From Streptomyces spiramyceticus (GTDB lineage Bacteria; Actinomycetota; Actinomycetes; Streptomycetales; Streptomycetaceae), in assembly GCF_028807635.1 (NCBI RefSeq), contig NZ_JARBAX010000001.1, forward strand, positions 248,001 through 312,000: a stretch of 64,000 bases of DNA, read 5' to 3'. The notes below the pieces were generated by a model. That model worked only from the letters and a program-made list of their open reading frames with translations. It searched no databases and was not told the DNA's origin. Every line of letters begins with the position of its first letter. Position 1 is the first letter of the stretch. Both the position numbers and the translations under genes were made by a program. Below, in pieces: positions 59,800 through 64,000 of the stretch.

Positions 59800-59805
59800 G
59801 CCGTC

Positions 59806-61446
59806 ATGCCTGCGAAGGAACCCGTCGTACGAACGGGTCCCGCCACCGGGCCGGCCGGTCCTCCGGGGCCGGTCGGCCCTCCCGGCCCGGCCGGTCCTCC
59901 CGCGTCGGCCGGTCTGCCGCGTGCCGCGAAGGGTGCCGGGACCACCAGGCCGCCGGCCGCCCTGGTGGTCCCCGCCGCCGTCGCCGCGGCGTTCGCGCTG
60001 CTGCCGCTGGGCTACCTCGCGGTCCGCTCGCTGGAGCGCGGCCCCGGATTCGCCTGGGAGGTCGTCGCCAACGAGCGCACCGCTCTGCTGCTGGGCCGCA
60101 GCCTGGGACTCGCCGCCGTCGTCGTAACGGCCTGCCTGGTGCTGGGAGTTTCCCTGGCCTGGCTGACGGTACGGACCGCGCTGCCCGGCGCCAGAGCCTG
60201 GTCGGTCCTGGTGACCCTGCCGCTGGCCGTGCCCAGCTATGTCGCGGCCTTCGCCTGGCTGTCCGCGTTCCCCGGACTCGCGGGCTTCACCGGCGCCGCA
60301 CTCGCACTGACCCTGGTGAGCTTCCCGTACGTCTACCTGCCGGTGACCGCCGCACTGCGCGGCACCGACCCGGCTCAGGAGGAAGTGGCCCGCTCGCTCG
60401 GCCTCGGGCCGCTGCGGACCTTCCTGCGCGTCACACTCCCGCAGGTGCGCCCCGCGGCCGCCGGGGGCGCGGTGCTCGTCGCGCTGTACGTGCTCTCCGA
60501 CTTCGGCGCGGTGTCCCTGATGCGCTACGACACCTTCACCCGGGGCATCTACACGTCCTACCGAGCCAGTTTCGACCGCACCCCGGCCGCCGCGCTGAGC
60601 ATCGTCCTGGTGGTGATGACGGTGGCTTTGGTCGCCGCCGAGGCGCGTACGCGCGGCCGCGCCGGGCACGCCAGGACCGGCACCGGCACTGCGCGCCCCG
60701 CCGCCCCAGCGCCGCTGGGCCTCTGGCGGGGGCCGGCGCTGGCCTGGTGCGCGGCGGTCACGGCGGTCGCGGTCGTCACTCCGCTGGCCACCCTCGGGTA
60801 CTGGCTCGCCGTGGGCAACTCCGCGACCTGGGACCCCGTGCGGCTCCTCGACATCGCCGGTACGACACTCGCGGTCGCCGCCGCGGGCGCCGCGCTCACC
60901 ACCGCGCTCGCCCTGCCCGTCGGGGTGATCGCCGCCCGCCACCGGGGCCGGCTCGCGCACCTGCTGGAGCAGTCCGCCTACGCGGGCCACGCCCTGCCGG
61001 GCATCACCGTCGCCCTCGCGCTGGTCTTCTTCGCGGTCCGCTACGCCAACCCGCTGTACCAGGAACTGCCGTTGCTGGTCTGCGCGTACGCCGTGCTCTT
61101 CCTGCCGGTCGCGGTGGCGGCCACCCGAGCGGCCGTTCTCCAGGCCCCGCCCGTACTGGAGGACGTCGCCCACTCCCTGGGCCGCACCCCGCTGCGGGTC
61201 CTGCGTGACGTCACCGTGCCGCTCGCCGCTCCGGGCGTCGCGGCGGGGGCCGCTCTGACCTTCGTGGTGTGCATGAAGGAACTGCCCGCCACCCTCCTGC
61301 TGCGCCCCACCGGCATGGACACCCTGGCCACCCGTCTGTGGACCGAAACCGGCACCGGATCGTTCGCCGCCGCCGCCCCGTACGCCGCGACCCTGATCCT
61401 GCTGGCCGCCGTTCCCTCCTACCTCCTCGGGAGGCACCGCACATGA
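59806..61446 (+). CDS. Ferric-iron ABC permease (fused double membrane domain, FbpB type)
   Basis: The 546-residue permease holds two MetI-like domains in one chain, each with an EAA-type loop (EEVARSLGLGPLRTFLRVTLPQ and EDVAHSLGRTPLRVLRDVTVPL). About twelve helices are visible. The cytoplasmic N terminus (residues about 9-32) is a run of Gly-x-y triplets, GPAGPPGPVGPPGPAGPP, resembling collagen and not usual in this family. It starts six bases after the lipoprotein gene. Confidence 0.9.
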   Translation: MPAKEPVVRTGPATGPAGPPGPVGPPGPAGPPASAGLPRAAKGAGTTRPPAALVVPAAVAAAFALLPLGYLAVRSLERGPGFAWEVVANERTALLLGRSLGLAAVVVTACLVLGVSLAWLTVRTALPGARAWSVLVTLPLAVPSYVAAFAWLSAFPGLAGFTGAALALTLVSFPYVYLPVTAALRGTDPAQEEVARSLGLGPLRTFLRVTLPQVRPAAAGGAVLVALYVLSDFGAVSLMRYDTFTRGIYTSYRASFDRTPAAALSIVLVVMTVALVAAEARTRGRAGHARTGTGTARPAAPAPLGLWRGPALAWCAAVTAVAVVTPLATLGYWLAVGNSATWDPVRLLDIAGTTLAVAAAGAALTTALALPVGVIAARHRGRLAHLLEQSAYAGHALPGITVALALVFFAVRYANPLYQELPLLVCAYAVLFLPVAVAATRAAVLQAPPVLEDVAHSLGRTPLRVLRDVTVPLAAPGVAAGAALTFVVCMKELPATLLLRPTGMDTLATRLWTETGTGSFAAAAPYAATLILLAAVPSYLLGRHRT

Positions 61447-62489
61447 CCGATCTGCAGATCGCCGGAGTGTCCAAGGCGTACGGCCGAGGTCGCCCGGACC
61501 AGGCAGCCGTACTCGACGGGCTCGATCTCACTGTCCCCAGCGGCGCGTTCGCGGCCGTGCTGGGCCCGTCCGGCTGCGGAAAGACCACCCTGCTGCGCAT
61601 CATCGCGGGCTTCCTGCGCGCCGACGCGGGCACCGTCACGGTCGGCGGACGCACCCTCGCCGCGCCCGGTACGCATCTGCCGCCGGAGAGCCGCCGCGTC
61701 GGCATCGTCCCGCAGGAGGGCGCGCTCTTCCCGCACTTGAGCGTGGCCCGCAACACCGCCTTCGGCCTGTCGGGGCTCGACCGCGCCGCACGCCGCAGGC
61801 GTACCGAGGAGATGCTGGAACTGGTCGGCCTCGGCGGCTACGGCAACCGGATGCCGCACGAGCTCTCCGGCGGCCAGCAGCAGCGCATCGCACTCGCCCG
61901 GGCCCTGGCACCGGAACCCGCGGTGGTCCTGCTCGACGAGCCGTTCAATGCCCTCGACAGCGCCCTGCGCGCCGGCGTACGGGCGGATGTCCGCGCCGCC
62001 CTGCGCGCCACCGGCGCCACCGCCCTGCTGGTCACCCACGACCAGCAGGAGGCCCTCTCCACAGCCGACCTCGTCGCAGTCGTACGGGACGGCAAAGTCG
62101 CCCAGTGCGACACGCCCCAGGAGGTCTACCGGCACCCCGCCGACCCCTGGGTGGCCCGTTTCGTCGGCGACGTCGTCCTTCTGCCCGGCAGCGCCGACGA
62201 CGGCACTGCCACCACAGCGCTGGGCCGGCTGCCCCTCGGTCCGGCCGCCCGGGACGCCGGCGACGGAACTGTTCTGTTGCGGCCCGAGCAACTGCAACTC
62301 ACCGATACAGCAACGGCGGTTCAGGGCACGGTGACCGAGGTCAGTTTCTACGGTCACGACGCCATGGTCACCGTCGACGTCGACGGTCTTGCGACTCCGG
62401 TGGAAATCCGGGTCGCCGGATTCACCGGCGTACAGCCCGGCCAGCGCACCGGCATCCGTGTCACGGGCGAGGCGACCCTGCATTCCTGA
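61443..62489 (+). CDS. Ferric-iron ABC transporter ATPase (FbpC type)
   Basis: The 348-residue ATPase has Walker A GPSGCGKTT, Q-loop VGIVPQEGALFPHLS, signature LSGGQQQR, Walker B VVLLDEPFNALDS and switch VTHDQQEALS. A C-terminal TOBE domain (VLLRPEQLQL, VTEVSFYGHDAMVTVDV) is as in FbpC/PotA types. It overlaps the permease stop (ATGA). Its own stop codon lies in the first unit of a 21-bp tandem array. Confidence 0.93.
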   Translation: MTDLQIAGVSKAYGRGRPDQAAVLDGLDLTVPSGAFAAVLGPSGCGKTTLLRIIAGFLRADAGTVTVGGRTLAAPGTHLPPESRRVGIVPQEGALFPHLSVARNTAFGLSGLDRAARRRRTEEMLELVGLGGYGNRMPHELSGGQQQRIALARALAPEPAVVLLDEPFNALDSALRAGVRADVRAALRATGATALLVTHDQQEALSTADLVAVVRDGKVAQCDTPQEVYRHPADPWVARFVGDVVLLPGSADDGTATTALGRLPLGPAARDAGDGTVLLRPEQLQLTDTATAVQGTVTEVSFYGHDAMVTVDVDGLATPVEIRVAGFTGVQPGQRTGIRVTGEATLHS

Positions 62490-62598
62490 GCGATGGCCCG
62501 GCAATCCTGAGCGGTGGCCCGGCATTCCTGAGCGGTGGCCCGGCATTCCTGAGCGGTGGCCCGGCGTTCCTGAGTGGTGGCCCAGCGTTCGCGAGTGG
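62481..62598. repeat. 21-bp tandem array between convergent iron ATPase and YigZ genes
   Basis: Units start at 62481, 62502, 62523, 62544 and 62565, with a partial sixth at 62586. The consensus is CATTCCTGAGCGGTGGCCCGG; units three and four are identical. The ATPase stop (62487-62489) is in unit one and the array ends two bases before the yigZ stop at 62600-62602. Confidence 0.93.
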
Positions 62599-62599
62599 C

Positions 62600-63226
62600 T
62601 CAGGCGTCGCCGTACGCCTCTCCGCCCACCTCGAACCCCGCCGTGCCCGCCGTCGCGTCGGCGAGCCAGGCACGGAAGGGTTCGACGTCCGCCTCCGGCA
62701 GGCCGACCTCGATCGTGACCGCCTCGGCGTACCGCACCTCGCGCACCGCCCGCCCGGTCGCCCGCAGGTCGTTCTCCAGCTTTCCGGCCCTCTGGTGGTC
62801 GACGGTGACCGTGGCGAGCCGGAAGCGCTGCCTGGTGATCGTGCCGATCTCGTCCAGGGCTTCGCCGACCACGCCGCCGTACGCCCTGATCAGACCGCCC
62901 GCGCCGAGCTTCACGCCGCCGTAGTAGCGGGTGACGACGGCGACGGTGTACCGCACCTCGCGGCGCATCAGCATCTGGAGCATCGGTACACCGGCCGTGC
63001 CGCCCGGCTCGCCGTCGTCGCTCGCCTTCTGCACGGAGGCGTCCGCGCCGATGACGTACGCGAAGCAGTTGTGGGTGGCCGTCGGGTGTTCCTTGCGGAT
63101 GCGCGCGATGAAGTCCTGCGCCTCGCGTTCGGTGGCTGCGGGCGCGAGCGCGCAGAGGAAGCGCGACCTGTTGATCTCGGCTTCGTGCACGCCCGCGTGG
63201 GCGACGGTCCGGTACTGCTCCTGCAT
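62600..63226 (-). CDS. YigZ/IMPACT family protein
   Basis: The 208-residue protein has the UPF0029 N-terminal domain: VHEAEINRSRFLCALAPA, HPTATHNCFAYVIG, SDDGEPGGTAGVPMLQML and VVTRYYGGVKLGAGGLIRAYGG. A ferredoxin-like C-terminal domain follows. Bacterial members are implicated in translation control, but the function is not settled. ATG 63226 is chosen over GTG 63235; GGTGGG precedes it. Confidence 0.9.
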   Translation of the reverse strand: MQEQYRTVAHAGVHEAEINRSRFLCALAPAATEREAQDFIARIRKEHPTATHNCFAYVIGADASVQKASDDGEPGGTAGVPMLQMLMRREVRYTVAVVTRYYGGVKLGAGGLIRAYGGVVGEALDEIGTITRQRFRLATVTVDHQRAGKLENDLRATGRAVREVRYAEAVTIEVGLPEADVEPFRAWLADATAGTAGFEVGGEAYGDA

Positions 63227-63280
63227 TCGGCCCACCCTATGCGGCGGCCGGAAGGGACGCGTCGGGCGCCTTGCTGCCTG

Positions 63281-63832
63281 TTACTTCTTGAGCAGCAGGA
63301 CGACGGCCGCGAGCACCAGGCCGAGCGCCACGGCGGCGACTCCGTACGCGAGACGGTGGGTGCGCAGGCCGGGCAGGAAGCGGTCGACGGCGTACCGGCC
63401 GGGGCCGGTGAGCGCGAGGGCGGCCGATGCGGCCGTGAGGAGCAGTACGTACTCGACGCCCTTGGGGGCGAAGAAGCCGCCGCTCCAGTGCATGGCGAGG
63501 GCGTTGACCATGGTGCCGACGATGGCCGCGCCTGCCAGCGGGGTGAGCAGGCCGATGACGAGCCCGAGGCCGCCGAGGGTCTCGGTGAGGCCTGCGACGG
63601 CAGCCATCACCTCGCCCGCCGGGTAGCCGCTCGCGGTGAAGAACATCCCTGTGCCTTCGATACCGCCGCCGCCGAACCAGCCGAAGAGCTTCTGCGAACC
63701 GTGCGCGGCCATGGTCAGGCCGAGGGCGATACGGAGTATGAGGAGACCGGCGTCGTAGCCGTGAAGTGAGGGGATGGGGCGGTCGGTCCCGGCGGTTACG
63801 GGGGCGCCGAGGGTACTGGTGGGGGGAGTCAT
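63281..63832 (-). CDS. DoxX-family membrane protein
   Basis: The 183-residue protein has four membrane helices and the DoxX core LLILRIALGLTMAAHGSQKLFGWFGGGG, GLTETLGGLGLVIGLLTPLAG and HWSGGFFAPKGVEYVLLLTAASAALAL. The family is linked to redox and thiol stress without a fixed activity. A TTGAA palindrome lies 43 bases upstream of ATG 63832. Confidence 0.9.
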   Translation of the reverse strand: MTPPTSTLGAPVTAGTDRPIPSLHGYDAGLLILRIALGLTMAAHGSQKLFGWFGGGGIEGTGMFFTASGYPAGEVMAAVAGLTETLGGLGLVIGLLTPLAGAAIVGTMVNALAMHWSGGFFAPKGVEYVLLLTAASAALALTGPGRYAVDRFLPGLRTHRLAYGVAAVALGLVLAAVVLLLKK

Positions 63833-63874
63833 ACGGGGGCTCTCTCCTGTGTCGGATGCTCGTTCCTGGCATTG

Positions 63875-63888
63875 CTTGAAACTTCAAG
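63875..63888. promoter_or_regulatory. MarR/HxlR-like palindrome upstream of doxX
   Basis: CTTGAA-AC-TTCAAG is a perfect inverted repeat in the doxX upstream region. It is similar in form to MarR- and HxlR-family operators that often control DoxX genes. Confidence 0.55.
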
Positions 63889-63909
63889 TCACCAGACGAT
63901 ACACAGCCG

Positions 63910-64000
63910 TCAAACCTTGAACAACCGCGCATCGATGAAGCCTGGATTAAAAAATTCTTCGTGCAGGATCCGGTCTCGCTCCCTCGCGAAGGGCTTGCCA
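63910..64000 (-). CDS. C-terminal end of an unrecognised protein (partial)
   Basis: A minus-strand frame enters at the window edge and ends with TGA at 63912-63910. The 29 visible residues read GKPFARERDRILHEEFF then NPGFIDARLFKV. Codon choice is less GC-biased than in the neighbours (TTT TTT AAT). The fragment is too short to assign. It lies 77 bases upstream of doxX on the same strand. Confidence 0.55.
   Translation of the reverse strand, partial: GKPFARERDRILHEEFFNPGFIDARLFKV

Noticed and set aside
59107..61437. 776-codon minus-strand frame
   Set aside because: It is a shadow of the iron ABC genes, Gly/Gln/Arg-rich with no motif.
62481..62598. 21-bp array considered as a CRISPR
   Set aside because: Units are contiguous without spacers and no cas gene is present.
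1..64000. tRNA or rRNA genes
   Set aside because: No cloverleaf with GTTCGA-type T-arm and CCA-proximal stem, and no rRNA-like sequence, was noticed on either strand by eye.

Overview
The window is chromosomal DNA of a Streptomyces (or very close actinomycete). The sequence is very GC-rich with third-position G/C bias, genes use GTG/TTG starts, and the order tap - ureDGFCBA - bioF/bioBAD - purB - PhoD - sbcCD is the one I know from the Streptomyces coelicolor SCO12xx region. No rRNA, tRNA, CRISPR array, phage or insertion sequence was seen; an orphan holin is the only phage-like gene. The window reads as ordinary chromosome-arm sequence rather than an inserted island.

Layout. 1-8.3 kb: stress-type small genes behind a SigB-like promoter, a CtpI-like P-type ATPase of 1498 aa, a PlsC-type acyltransferase with a TTA codon, and an NAD epimerase. 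8.4-14.8 kb (minus): secreted tripeptidyl aminopeptidase and a six-gene urease operon without ureE, behind a GlnR-like site. 15-18.4 kb: orphan Phd/YefM antitoxin with a TGTACA operator, a ClpP that has lost its catalytic His, a c-di-AMP riboswitch ahead of a cell-wall peptidase, a VOC protein and an RsbW-like kinase. 18.7-23.3 kb: biotin genes (bioF divergent from bioBA-bioD). 23.4-25.2 kb: VOC protein, methyltransferase and a Fic-like toxin-antitoxin pair. 25.3-32 kb: MacB-like ABC exporter, GNAT enzyme, two CNNM/CorC membrane proteins behind a structured leader, holin. 32.2-35.5 kb: SGNH hydrolase, purB (leaderless), mug and an unknown. 35.6-39.2 kb: ABC-2 exporter divergent from a two-component system. 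39.3-44.3 kb: ROK and GntR regulators, an ECF41 sigma factor, a hydrolase and a DMT transporter. 44.5-51.3 kb: PhoD, a membrane ACT-GNAT protein, a deletion scar, DUF885 peptidase, rhodanese and Lrp regulator. 51.3-55.8 kb: sbcCD. 55.9-62.5 kb: an iron-box locus. 62.6-64 kb: YigZ, DoxX and the end of an unrecognised gene.

The best candidate for an undescribed system is the iron-box locus at 55.9-62.5 kb. An 857-aa single chain joins an adenylation domain, a carrier domain and a polytopic acyltransferase-3 domain. It is divergent from a ferric-iron ABC importer (lipoprotein, fused double permease, ATPase), and both promoters carry DmdR/IdeR-like iron boxes. By architecture it looks like a one-polypeptide analogue of an activate-carry-transfer pathway such as DltA-DltC-DltB, switched on by iron starvation; the acyl group and acceptor are unknown.

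A second, window-wide observation is that short direct tandem arrays (9-21 bp units) sit repeatedly at or across stop codons (after DUF5133, ureF, the methyltransferase, a CNNM gene, the alpha/beta hydrolase, PhoD, the ACT-GNAT gene, DUF885 and the iron ATPase). At two convergent junctions the opposing gene has no stop at its family's usual end and runs on through the array into its neighbour. All assignments are by reading the sequence and family knowledge; no database search was possible.
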